Below, piece after piece: positions 6,211 to 13,474 of a stretch of DNA of 64,000 nt. The notes under the pieces were generated by a model, which saw only the letters and a list, made by a program, of their open reading frames with translations, did no database searches and was not told the DNA's origin. The DNA is taken from the NCBI GenBank assembly GCA_039805565.1, contig JBDLTZ010000124.1:3369-67368 (forward strand), read 5' to 3'. This DNA is from CALJIC01 sp039805565 (GTDB taxonomy: Bacteria; Chloroflexota; Chloroflexia; Chloroflexales; Roseiflexaceae). The first letter of the stretch is position 1. Every line of letters starts with the position of its first letter. The translations under genes and the position numbers were made by a program.

Positions 6211-7461
6211 CTACATCACCTCAGCCGGGTGGGTGATGTACCCGGTGAGCGCTGTGGCCGCCGCCACCTCGGGCGAGCCCAGGTAAATGCTGGCCTCGGG
6301 CGAGCCCATGCGGCCGCGGAAGTTACGGTTGCCGGTGAACAGGCAGGTCTCGCCGGGGGCCAGCACGCCCATGTGGCGACCGATGCAGGCGCCGCAGCCG
6401 GGCGTGCCGATCGCCGCGCCGCTCTGGAGCAGCGAGGCCAGCGTGCCGTCCGCGGTGGCGCGCAGGAGCGACTCGCTCGAGGCCGGCACCACCACCAGAC
6501 GCACGCCGGGGGCCACGCGCCGGCCCCGCAGCACCTCGGCCGCCGCGCGCATGTGCTCGTAGTGGCCGTTGGTGCAGGTGCCGATGTACACCACGTCCAC
6601 CGCCACGCGCCCCAGGTCACCGAGGTCTGCCACATTGTCCACGTAGTTCGGCACGCTGATCTGCGGCTGGAGCGTGTCCAGGTCCACCTCGACGGTGCGG
6701 GCGTAGCGGGCGCCCTCCGCTACGAACAGCCACTCCGGGACCTCGGGTCGCTCGCCCCGAACCGTACAGCCTGCGCCGGTGGGGGGCACCAGTCCCGCCT
6801 TGCCGCCCACCTCGATCGACAGCGTCGCCAGGGTCATGCGGTCGGCCACGCTGAGCGCGTCCAGGCCGTGCCACTCGACGCTCTGGTAGGTGGCGCCGTC
6901 GGCGGTGATGGTGCGCGCCACGCGCAGGCCGAGGTCCTTGGCGCTCACGCCGGGCTGGAAGCTGCCTGTGGCGAGGACGCGGGTGGTCTCGGGCACGCGG
7001 AGCCAGGTCTGGCCGGTTGCCAGGGCCAGCGCCATGTCGGTGGAGCCCATGCCGGTGCCGAAGGCGCCCACTGCGCCGTAGCCGGTGGAGTGTGAGTCGC
7101 TGCCGATGATCAGCATGCCGGGGCGTGCGAGGCCCTCCTCGACCAGCACCGGGTGCGAGATACCGCGGCCGACGTCGAAGAAGTTGCGGATGCCCTGCTC
7201 ACGCACCCAGCGGCGGAGGTTGGCCTGGTGCTCGGCGTTCTGGATAGTGGCCGCGGGGGCCACGTGGTCCACTACCACCGCGATGCGGTCCGGGTCCCAG
7301 ACGCGTGCGGCCCCGAGCTCGCCGTGTAGAATCTTGATGATGCTCGGCGAGATGCTGTCATGCATCATCGCAAGGTCGACGTTGACGACGACGTTCTCCC
7401 CGGCGTGGACCGGGCGGCCTGCGGCGTGCGAGAGGATCTGCTCGGCGAGTGTCTGCCCCAT
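6211..7461 (-). CDS. lysT: Homoaconitase large subunit (aconitase/LeuC family)
   Basis: 416 aa [4Fe-4S] dehydratase large subunit, first structural gene of the lysine operon; with the LeuD-like subunit it converts homocitrate to homoisocitrate. Motifs: NVVVNVDLAMMHDSI near the N-terminus, GSDSHSTGYGAVGAFGTGMG, the first cluster cysteine in YIGTCTNGHYEH, and the cysteine pair in PGCGACIG, so all three cluster ligands are present. The ATG at 7461 has AGGAG at good spacing. The frame is open back to 7512, but those codons lie in the terminator hairpin, so the longer start is rejected. Alternative: LeuC. The leader upstream rich in Lys codons supports lysine. Confidence 0.88.
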   Translation of the reverse strand: MGQTLAEQILSHAAGRPVHAGENVVVNVDLAMMHDSISPSIIKILHGELGAARVWDPDRIAVVVDHVAPAATIQNAEHQANLRRWVREQGIRNFFDVGRGISHPVLVEEGLARPGMLIIGSDSHSTGYGAVGAFGTGMGSTDMALALATGQTWLRVPETTRVLATGSFQPGVSAKDLGLRVARTITADGATYQSVEWHGLDALSVADRMTLATLSIEVGGKAGLVPPTGAGCTVRGERPEVPEWLFVAEGARYARTVEVDLDTLQPQISVPNYVDNVADLGDLGRVAVDVVYIGTCTNGHYEHMRAAAEVLRGRRVAPGVRLVVVPASSESLLRATADGTLASLLQSGAAIGTPGCGACIGRHMGVLAPGETCLFTGNRNFRGRMGSPEASIYLGSPEVAAATALTGYITHPAEVM

Positions 7462-7491
7462 CGGATGCTCCTTGAACGGGATGGCCTGGAT

Positions 7492-7533
7492 AAAACAGAG
7501 AGCCCGCTTCACCGTGTCTGGTGAAGCGGGCTT
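7492..7533 (-). terminator. Attenuator terminator ahead of the lysine structural genes
   Basis: A perfect 13-bp inverted repeat (AGCCCGCTTCACC at 7501-7513, GGTGAAGCGGGCT at 7520-7532, 6-nt loop) is followed on the minus strand by CTCTGTTTTATCC. It lies between the Lys-rich leader ORF and the homoaconitase start, where a read-through switch must be. A competing partner for its 3' arm, AGCTCGCTT, overlaps the leader stop codon at 7551-7559. Confidence 0.85.
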
Positions 7534-7558
7534 GGACCTTCGTGCAGGACAAGCGAGC

Positions 7559-7621
7559 TTAACCAGACGTATTGTCCGGCTTCTTGCTCTGCTTGCTCTG
7601 CTTAACGAAGAAGATACACAT
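7559..7621 (-). CDS. Lysine-rich leader peptide of the lysine operon (attenuation)
   Basis: A 20-codon ORF, ATG at 7621-7619 and TAA at 7561-7559. The centre reads KQSKQSKK: Lys codons 7, 10, 13 and 14, all AAG. It starts about 30 nt after the predicted transcription start and ends 26 nt before the terminator hairpin. This is the architecture of amino-acid leader peptides such as trp, his and thr. Inferred mechanism: when charged tRNA-Lys is scarce, ribosomes stall at codons 13-14. The segment 7551-7559 is then free to pair with the terminator 3' arm, and transcription continues. With ample lysine the ribosome reaches the stop, masks that segment, and the terminator forms. The ribosome-binding site is weak (TAGG about 14 nt upstream). 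Too short for a homology test; position and codon content carry the call. Confidence 0.8.
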   Translation of the reverse strand: MCIFFVKQSKQSKKPDNTSG

Positions 7622-7656
7622 GATTGGTAGAAACCTATTAACCTTTAGCGGCTTGG

Positions 7657-7685
7657 AGTGTAGCACCCCTGCCGTGAGTTGTCAA
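7657..7685 (-). promoter_or_regulatory. Promoter of the lysine operon
   Basis: On the minus strand, -35 TTGACA (7685-7680, perfect consensus), 17-bp spacer, -10 TACACT (7662-7657). Transcription should start near 7650, giving a 5' UTR of about 30 nt before the leader peptide. A matching pair (TTGACA, 16 bp, TACACT) precedes rfbB at 20593-20620. Confidence 0.85.
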
Positions 7686-7692
7686 GCCGTAG

Positions 7693-7698
7693 TATAAT
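7693..7698 (+). promoter_or_regulatory. -10 box of the divergent Dha/PTS operon
   Basis: A perfect TATAAT on the plus strand, 8 bp from the -35 box of the lysine promoter. No convincing -35 lies 16-18 bp upstream, so an activator may be needed. A small palindrome ATTGT-N7-ACAAT just downstream (about 7708-7724) is a possible operator. Confidence 0.5.
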
Positions 7699-7725
7699 AG
7701 CTCTGCAATTGTTCGACAGACAATG

Positions 7726-7763
7726 ACCCCGCACTGGGGCGGGGTGAGCACGCCGGGGGCGTG
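7726..7763 (+). other. Two GC hairpins in the dhaK leader
   Basis: Two consecutive perfect inverted repeats: ACCCCGC/GCGGGGT (7726-7732, 7739-7745) and CACGCC/GGCGTG (7749-7754, 7758-7763). They lie in the predicted 5' UTR, 30 bp before the dhaK start. There is no T-run. They may influence translation or mRNA stability; no known riboswitch class is recognised. Confidence 0.45.
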
Positions 7764-7793
7764 TGAGCATGCTGTGTCGCCAAGGAGGCGAGG

Positions 7794-8786
7794 GTGAAGA
7801 AGCTGATCAACGCGCCCGACGCCGTCACGCGCGAGGCGCTGGAGGGCATGGCGCTCGTGCACGCCGACATGCTGCGCATACACTTCGGGCCGAACTATGC
7901 TGTGCGGGCGGATGGCCCGGTGCACAACAAAGTGGCCCTGGTGTCAGGCGGCGGCAGCGGCCACGAGCCACTCCATGTCGGATACGTGGGGCGAGGCATG
8001 CTGGATGCCGCGTGCCCGGGCCCGATCTTCACCTCCCCGACGCCCGACCAGATCCTGGCCGCCACGCTCGCGGCCCACGGCGGCGCCGGTGTGCTCTACA
8101 TCGTCAAGAACTACGCCGGCGACGTGATGAACTTCGAGATCGCCGCCGAGCTGGCGCAGGCTGAGGGGATCGAGGTCGCAACGGTGCTGGTGGCGGACGA
8201 TGTGGCGATCGCTGACCTGGCCGACCGGCGCGGGGTGGGCACCACCGTGTTGCTGGAGAAGATCGTCGGCGCGGCGGCCGAGGGTGGCGCGAGCCTGGCG
8301 GAGTGCGCGCGTGTGGCCACCAAGGTAGCCGCCCAGGGGCGCTCGATGGGCGTGGCGCTGACGAGCTGCACGGTGCCCGAGCGCGGTGTGCCGACCTTCG
8401 ACTTAGGCCCGGGCGAGATCGAGCTGGGAGTTGGTATTCACGGTGAGCCTGGCCGCAGGCGCGCCACGGTGGATAGCGCGGCGGCCATCATGGGGGACCT
8501 GTCCCGCGCAGTGATCGAGGACTTGCCTTTCCGTCCCGGCGACGAGGTGCTGGCGTTTGTGAACGGTCTCGGCGCGACGCCGCAGCTGGAGCTGTACCTC
8601 GCCTACCGCGAGCTGGCCGCGCTCTGCGCCGGCGCCGGCGTGACTGTGGCGCGGTCGCTGGTGGGGAGCTATATTACCTCGCTGGATATGGCCGGCTGCA
8701 CCGTGACACTGCTGCGGCTGGACGAGGAGCTGAAGCGCCTGTGGGATGCGCCGGTGTGTACCCCGGCCCTCAGGTGGGGGATGTAG
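7794..8786 (+). CDS. dhaK: DhaK, dihydroxyacetone-binding subunit of PEP-dependent Dha kinase
   Basis: 330 aa. Binds dihydroxyacetone covalently as a hemiaminal on a histidine and passes it the phosphate carried by DhaL-ADP, giving dihydroxyacetone phosphate for glycolysis. Motifs: MKKLINAPDAVTREALEGMA, GGGSGHEPLHVGYVGRGMLDAA (given here as family hallmark; His57 in GSGHEP), and GIHGEPG with His216, the hemiaminal histidine. The length is that of a stand-alone K subunit, without the fused L domain of ATP-dependent kinases. The start is GTG 7794, with AGGAGG about 7 nt upstream. First gene of a dhaK-dhaL-glpK-dhaM-HPr-EI operon. Confidence 0.95.
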   Translation: MKKLINAPDAVTREALEGMALVHADMLRIHFGPNYAVRADGPVHNKVALVSGGGSGHEPLHVGYVGRGMLDAACPGPIFTSPTPDQILAATLAAHGGAGVLYIVKNYAGDVMNFEIAAELAQAEGIEVATVLVADDVAIADLADRRGVGTTVLLEKIVGAAAEGGASLAECARVATKVAAQGRSMGVALTSCTVPERGVPTFDLGPGEIELGVGIHGEPGRRRATVDSAAAIMGDLSRAVIEDLPFRPGDEVLAFVNGLGATPQLELYLAYRELAALCAGAGVTVARSLVGSYITSLDMAGCTVTLLRLDEELKRLWDAPVCTPALRWGM

Positions 8787-8787
8787 A

Positions 8788-9426
8788 GTGGTGATAACCG
8801 CCGACCATGTCATCCGGTTTATCGAGCTCGCCGCGGCCCGCATCAAAGACCGGCGCGAGGAGCTGACGGCGCTGGACGCTCCGATCGGGGACGCCGACCA
8901 CGGCACGAATCTGGACCGCGGCTTCACGGCCGCCGCCGCCAAGCTGCCCAGTCTGTACGATGAGGATGTGGGCACGATCCTGGACGCCACCGGTAAGACT
9001 CTGCTGGCCACTGTGGGAGGCGCCGCCGGCCCGCTGTATGGAACGGCGTTTATCCGGGCGGGTGCGCTGCTGCGCGGACGCCGCGAGCTGAGCGGCGCTG
9101 AGCTGGTGGCGGCGCTCGACGCTGCGCTGGAGGGGATCGTGGCGCGCGGCAAGGTGCAGCGCGGCGAGAAGACCATGGTCGACGCGATCGCGCCCGGCGT
9201 CGAGGTGTTGCGCGCGGCCCACGGGGAAGGGCAGGACCTGCGATCGGCCGCCTTGAGCGCGCTCAGCGCGGTGGAGGAGGGTGTGCGCGCCACCATCCCA
9301 ATGGAGGCCACCAAGGGGCGCGCTAAGTTCCTCGGCCCGCGCAGCGTGGGGCACCAGGACCCTGGGGCCACGTCGGCCTTCTACCTGGCGCAGGCGATCG
9401 TCGCGGTGATGGAAGAGACTCGGTAG
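8788..9426 (+). CDS. dhaL: DhaL, ADP-binding subunit of PEP-dependent Dha kinase
   Basis: 212 aa. Holds a tightly bound ADP that DhaM phosphorylates in place, then donates phosphate to Dha on DhaK. The Mg/nucleotide-binding signature IGDADHGTNLDRGF, the GGAAGPLYGTAF loop and GEKTMVDAI are intact. The start is probably GTG 8788 (or 8791), one base after the dhaK stop, with GGTGGGGG just upstream; the frame is open further back but overlaps dhaK. The tight spacing points to translational coupling with dhaK. Confidence 0.94.
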   Translation: MVITADHVIRFIELAAARIKDRREELTALDAPIGDADHGTNLDRGFTAAAAKLPSLYDEDVGTILDATGKTLLATVGGAAGPLYGTAFIRAGALLRGRRELSGAELVAALDAALEGIVARGKVQRGEKTMVDAIAPGVEVLRAAHGEGQDLRSAALSALSAVEEGVRATIPMEATKGRAKFLGPRSVGHQDPGATSAFYLAQAIVAVMEETR

Positions 9427-9437
9427 CGGGAGGACCT

Positions 9438-10934
9438 ATGCCGAAGTACGTCGCAGCTATTGACCAGGGTACCACTAGCACCCGCTGCATGATCTTCGAC
9501 CGCGGCGGGCATGCGGTGGCGGTGGACCAGAAGGAGCACCAGCAGATCTACCCGCGCCCAGGCTGGGTGGAGCACGACGCGCAGGAGATCTGGGAGCGCA
9601 CACAGAGCGTGGTGCGCGCGGCCCTCGAGAAGGCCGGCTGCACCGCGTCGGATATCGCGGCGGTGGGGATCACCAACCAGCGCGAGACCACCGTGGTGTG
9701 GGACCGGCGCACCGGGCGCCCCTACTACAATGCACTGGTGTGGCAGGACCTGCGCACCGACGCGATCTGCGCCGAGCTCGGCCGTGAGGGCGGGCAGGAC
9801 CGCTTCCGTGCTAAAACCGGCCTACCGCTGGCGACGTACTTCTCCGGCCCGAAGGTGCGCTGGCTGCTGGACAACGTCCCGGGCCTCCGCCAGGCGGCCG
9901 AGGCGGGCGACGCGCTGTTCGGCACAATGGACAGCTACCTTATCTGGCAGCTCACCGGCGGGCCGCAGGGCGGCGTTCATGTCACCGATGTAACCAACGC
10001 CGGCCGCACAATGCTTATGGACCTGCGGACGCTCACCTGGGACGACGAGCTGCTGGCGGCTATGGGCGTGCCGCGCGCTATGCTGCCGGCGATCCGCTCC
10101 TCGAGCGAGGTCTACGGCACGGCCACCGGCCTGCTGGCAGGCGTGCCGGTCGCAGGGGATCTGGGAGACCAGCACGCCGCGATGGTGGGCCAGGTCTGCT
10201 TCGGCGTGGGCGAGGCAAAGAACACCTACGGCACCGGCTGCTTCATGCTGCTCAACACGGGAACCGAGCCGGTCCAGTCGCAGAACGGGCTGCTCACCAC
10301 GCTGGCCTACAAGCTCGGCGATGCCCCGGCGGTCTACGCGCTCGAGGGCTCGATCGCGATCGCCGGTGCGCTGGTGCAGTGGCTGCGGGACAACCTGGGG
10401 CTGATCACCAGCAGCGCCGAGGTCGAGGCGCTGGCGAAGCTGGTTGAGGACAACGGCGGCGTCTACTTCGTGCCGGCCTTCTCCGGCCTGTTCGCGCCCT
10501 ACTGGCGCTCGGATGCCCGCGGCGTGATCGTGGGCCTGACCCGCTACGTCAACAAGGGGCACATCGCCCGCGCCGCGCTCGAGGCCACCGCCTGGCAGAC
10601 GCGCGAGGTGCTGGATGCGATGGAGCGCGACTCGGGCGTGCGGCTGATGGCCCTCAAGGTGGACGGCGGCATGGTCGGCAATGACCTGCTGATGCAGTTC
10701 CAGAGCGACGCCCTCGGCGTGCCGGTGATCCGGCCCAAGGTCACCGAGACCACCGCGCTCGGCGCGGCCTACGCGGCAGGCCTCGCGGTGGGGTACTGGG
10801 ACGGGCTGGCCGATCTCCAGGCCAACTGGTCAGAGGATAAGGTGTGGCGACCCGCCCTCGGCGCCGAGGCGCGCGAACGGAGCTACGGGCAGTGGAAGAA
10901 GGCGGTGACACGCACCTTTGAGTGGGCGGAGTAA
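9438..10934 (+). CDS. glpK: Glycerol kinase
   Basis: 498 aa FGGY-family kinase, full length, phosphorylating glycerol to glycerol 3-phosphate with ATP. Motifs: N-terminal AIDQGTTSTR, ITNQRETTVVWDR, the substrate/nucleotide loops YGTGCFML and FSGLFAPYWRSDARG, and KVDGGMVGNDLLMQFQSD near the C-terminus. In some bacteria HPr phosphorylates GlpK on a loop histidine. Here glpK lies in the same operon as HPr and EI, which makes such control conceivable, although the phospho-site was not identified. It starts 11 bp after dhaL. Together the operon handles both glycerol and dihydroxyacetone. Confidence 0.96.
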   Translation: MPKYVAAIDQGTTSTRCMIFDRGGHAVAVDQKEHQQIYPRPGWVEHDAQEIWERTQSVVRAALEKAGCTASDIAAVGITNQRETTVVWDRRTGRPYYNALVWQDLRTDAICAELGREGGQDRFRAKTGLPLATYFSGPKVRWLLDNVPGLRQAAEAGDALFGTMDSYLIWQLTGGPQGGVHVTDVTNAGRTMLMDLRTLTWDDELLAAMGVPRAMLPAIRSSSEVYGTATGLLAGVPVAGDLGDQHAAMVGQVCFGVGEAKNTYGTGCFMLLNTGTEPVQSQNGLLTTLAYKLGDAPAVYALEGSIAIAGALVQWLRDNLGLITSSAEVEALAKLVEDNGGVYFVPAFSGLFAPYWRSDARGVIVGLTRYVNKGHIARAALEATAWQTREVLDAMERDSGVRLMALKVDGGMVGNDLLMQFQSDALGVPVIRPKVTETTALGAAYAAGLAVGYWDGLADLQANWSEDKVWRPALGAEARERSYGQWKKAVTRTFEWAE

Positions 10935-10935
10935 C

Positions 10936-11325
10936 ATGGTCAACCTGCTGATCGTCTCACATAGCGCGCAGCTCTCGGCTGGCGTGAAAGAGTTTGCCGA
11001 ACAGGTGACCCGCGGGACGGTAAAGATCGCCGCCGTGGGCGGAGCCGCCGATGGCTCGCTTGGGACCAGCGTTGACCATATTCGGGCCGGCCTGCACGAG
11101 ATCGAGTCGCCCGATGGCGTGCTCGTGCTCGTCGATTTCAACAGCGCGGTGATGAGTGTCGAGGTCGCGCTCGAGGACTGCGCAGCTATTCCCGTGGTGA
11201 TCAGCGACGCACCACTTGTGGAGGGCGCATACATGGCAGCCGTCGAGGCGTCCGTCGGCGCGACGCTCGAGGAGACGGCGGCAGCGGCCATGCGCGCGCG
11301 GGAGATGGTCAAGGTACACCGATAG
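10936..11325 (+). CDS. dhaM: DhaM, EIIA(Man)-like phosphotransferase subunit of Dha kinase
   Basis: 129 aa, a single EIIA-mannose domain. It takes phosphate from HPr on His9 (MVNLLIVSHS) and rephosphorylates ADP in DhaL. Other marks are the conserved AAVGGAADGSLGTS loop and GVLVLVDFNSAVMS. Unlike enterobacterial DhaM, it lacks fused HPr and EI-N domains; these functions are separate genes directly downstream. The ATG at 10936 is one base after the glpK stop. Confidence 0.93.
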   Translation: MVNLLIVSHSAQLSAGVKEFAEQVTRGTVKIAAVGGAADGSLGTSVDHIRAGLHEIESPDGVLVLVDFNSAVMSVEVALEDCAAIPVVISDAPLVEGAYMAAVEASVGATLEETAAAAMRAREMVKVHR

Positions 11326-11439
11326 GAGCTCCTGCGGCGCCCCACGATGGCGCGCCGGCCGTACATTCACCCAGGGTCGGTAGAACGGTTGCCGAGGGCG
11401 CCCGCCCGACAGCCGGCCCACCAGCACAGTCGGTGAGGA

Positions 11440-11709
11440 ATGGTCGAGGCAACGCTGGTTATACAAGATCCGCAGGGGCTGCACTCGCGGCCTGCGGCTG
11501 ATTTTTACCGCAAGACGCGCGAGTTCAAGAGCCGCGTCACCGTCCAGAATCTATCGCGGCCCAATAGCCCTGAGGTTCCGGTGAGCCTGTTCAACCTGCT
11601 GCAGATCGGCGCCGCGCGCGGCCACGAGTTGCGCGTGCGTGCCGTGGGCGAGGACGAGTGCGACGCGATTCACGCGCTCGCGTCGCTCGTCGAGCAGCAC
11701 GCCGACTAG
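11440..11709 (+). CDS. ptsH: HPr-type phosphocarrier protein
   Basis: 89 aa. The phosphocarrier motif GLHSRPAADF puts the active histidine at His15, as in canonical HPr. The helix-2 region reads PVSLFNLLQIGAARGHELRV; in place of the regulatory Ser46 context of Firmicutes there is VSLFNLL, so HPr-kinase control is not evident. It passes phosphate from EI (next gene, 11 bp on) to DhaM. A 114-bp spacer without visible motifs separates it from dhaM. Confidence 0.92.
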   Translation: MVEATLVIQDPQGLHSRPAADFYRKTREFKSRVTVQNLSRPNSPEVPVSLFNLLQIGAARGHELRVRAVGEDECDAIHALASLVEQHAD

Positions 11710-11720
11710 GGGGTAGCGCC

Positions 11721-13385
11721 ATGTCAATCTACCTCCGCGGTGTCGGCGGCGCGCCCGGCCTCGCCATGGGCGCCGTGTCGCGCTGTTTCTCCGAGCACGT
11801 GCACTGGTATCACCCTGATCCGGACCCTGAGACCGCGCTGCGGCGCCTCGGGGCGGCTCAGGCCGCCGCGGCCGACCAGCTGCGCACCCTCGCCGAGCAG
11901 CTCCGCGCCGAGGGCCACGAGGAGGAGGCCGGCATCTTCGACGCCCAGTCGATGCTGGCCGAGGACGCGTACCTCTCCGATGAGGTCGGCCGCCGCATGC
12001 GCGCCGGACCCTCCGCTCTGGAGCCGGCGATCCTGGCCACTGTGGCGGAGATGCGCACGACCCTCGCGCTGCTCGACGACCCCTACCTGCGCGACCGGGC
12101 CGGCGACATGGACGCGGTGGGGCGGCTGGTGCTCGCGGCGCTCCGCAGCGAGACGCGTGACTTTCGTAACCTGCCGCCGGGCGCGATCGTGGTCGCCGAC
12201 GACCTCTCGCCGGCCGAGGTGATGGCGCTGCGCGGCGGCCCCGCCACCGGCTTCGCGATCGCCGAGGGCGGCCCTACCAGCCACACGGTCATCCTGGCGC
12301 GCGCCTTCAGTATCCCAGCAGTGGTTGGGCTTGGCCCTGCCATCCTCTCGCTGCGTAATGGGGCCGCGCTGATCCTGGACGGCGACGCCTCGCTGGCCAT
12401 CGTGGAGGCCGACCCAGCCGATCGAGAGCTGTACGAGCAGCGTATCGTCGGCCACAACGCGGCCGTGGAGCGGCGCCGTGCCCTGCGCAGCGAGCCCGGG
12501 CGCACGGCTGACGCGCACCCGGTGGCGCTGCTGGCCAACATCGGCCGGCCCGAGGAGGCGCGCATCGCGCTGGAGCAGGGGGCCGAGGGGGTGGGGCTCT
12601 TCCGCACCGAGTTCTTGTTCCTCGATCGCCCCACACCGCCCTCCGAGGAGGAGCAGTTCGCCGCGTACTGTGAGACGCTGCGCGTGATGGACGGGCGCGT
12701 GGTGGTTGCCCGCACCCTCGACGTCGGCGGCGACAAGCAGCTCCCCTACCTCGGCCTGCCGCACGAGGTCAACCCGGCCCTCGGGGTGCGCGGCCTGAGG
12801 CTCTGCATGCGCCGGCCGGACCTGTTCCACGTCCAGGTGCGCGCGCTGCTGCGCGCAGCCGTCTTTGGCGACCTGTGGCTCATGCTACCGATGGTCGCCA
12901 CGCCCGAAGACCTCGTGTGGGCGCGCGCCGCAATCCACGCCGCCGCCGAGTCCCTCGCGCGCGAAGGACTCCCCCACCGCGTCGATATCCCCGTGGGCAT
13001 TATGGTGGAGACCCCCGCCGCCGCGATGCTGGCCGACCGCCTGGCCTACGATGCGGCCTTCTTCAGCATCGGCAGCAACGACCTGGCGCAGTACACCCTC
13101 GCGGCGGACCGCTCCTCCGGGGAGCTGATGGCGCGCTATCCGCACACCTCGCCTGCGGTGCTGCGCCTGATCGCTCAGACCGTCACCGCTGCGCTCCGGG
13201 CGGGCATCCGGGTGGGTGTCTGCGGCGAGCTCGCCGCCCTGCCGGATGTGGCCGCGGCCCTTGTGGGCATGGGGATCAACAGCCTGAGCATGTCGCCCGC
13301 TGCCATCCCGGCGGTGAAGGAGCACCTGCGCGACCTGAGCCTGGCTCAGGCTCGCTCGCTCGCGCGTAGGATACTAGCGGAGTAG
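11721..13385 (+). CDS. ptsI: PTS enzyme I (PEP--protein phosphotransferase)
   Basis: 554 aa, slightly shorter than the usual 570 or so. Autophosphorylates from PEP at His188 in GGPTSHTVILARAFSIPAVVG (the motif is shown in part: TSHTVILARA), then charges HPr. PEP-binding barrel motifs: GVGLFRTEFLFLDR, ARTLDVGGDK, and the C-terminal signature region FFSIGSNDLAQYTLAADR. The ATG at 11721 is chosen; the open frame back to 11658 overlaps HPr. It is the last gene of the Dha operon, and no sugar-specific EIIB/EIIC genes lie nearby, so the relay appears dedicated to dihydroxyacetone. Confidence 0.95.
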   Translation: MSIYLRGVGGAPGLAMGAVSRCFSEHVHWYHPDPDPETALRRLGAAQAAAADQLRTLAEQLRAEGHEEEAGIFDAQSMLAEDAYLSDEVGRRMRAGPSALEPAILATVAEMRTTLALLDDPYLRDRAGDMDAVGRLVLAALRSETRDFRNLPPGAIVVADDLSPAEVMALRGGPATGFAIAEGGPTSHTVILARAFSIPAVVGLGPAILSLRNGAALILDGDASLAIVEADPADRELYEQRIVGHNAAVERRRALRSEPGRTADAHPVALLANIGRPEEARIALEQGAEGVGLFRTEFLFLDRPTPPSEEEQFAAYCETLRVMDGRVVVARTLDVGGDKQLPYLGLPHEVNPALGVRGLRLCMRRPDLFHVQVRALLRAAVFGDLWLMLPMVATPEDLVWARAAIHAAAESLAREGLPHRVDIPVGIMVETPAAAMLADRLAYDAAFFSIGSNDLAQYTLAADRSSGELMARYPHTSPAVLRLIAQTVTAALRAGIRVGVCGELAALPDVAAALVGMGINSLSMSPAAIPAVKEHLRDLSLAQARSLARRILAE

Positions 13386-13426
13386 TGCTAGATCGCACAA
13401 ATGATCTACCGCCAGCCGACTCGCCG

Positions 13427-13435
13427 TGATATAAT
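13427..13435 (+). promoter_or_regulatory. Extended -10 promoter of the Ser/Thr kinase gene
   Basis: TGATATAAT: a perfect TATAAT (13430-13435) with an extended TG one base upstream, 39 bp before the start codon. No good -35 is visible, as is common for extended -10 promoters. A weak inverted repeat TAGATC/GATCTA (13389-13408) precedes it. Confidence 0.6.
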
Positions 13436-13474
13436 CAGACTCACGAGACGATACCTCGCGACGAAGAGCAGCAC

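Noticed and set aside
7462..7512. Longer homoaconitase start at 7512
   Set aside because: Those codons lie inside the terminator hairpin, while the ATG at 7461 has a proper AGGAG.
7492..7685. Lysine riboswitch (L-box) or T-box upstream of the lysine operon
   Set aside because: The leader is only about 150 nt, has no multi-helix junction or T-box sequence, and is instead filled by a Lys-rich ORF and a terminator.
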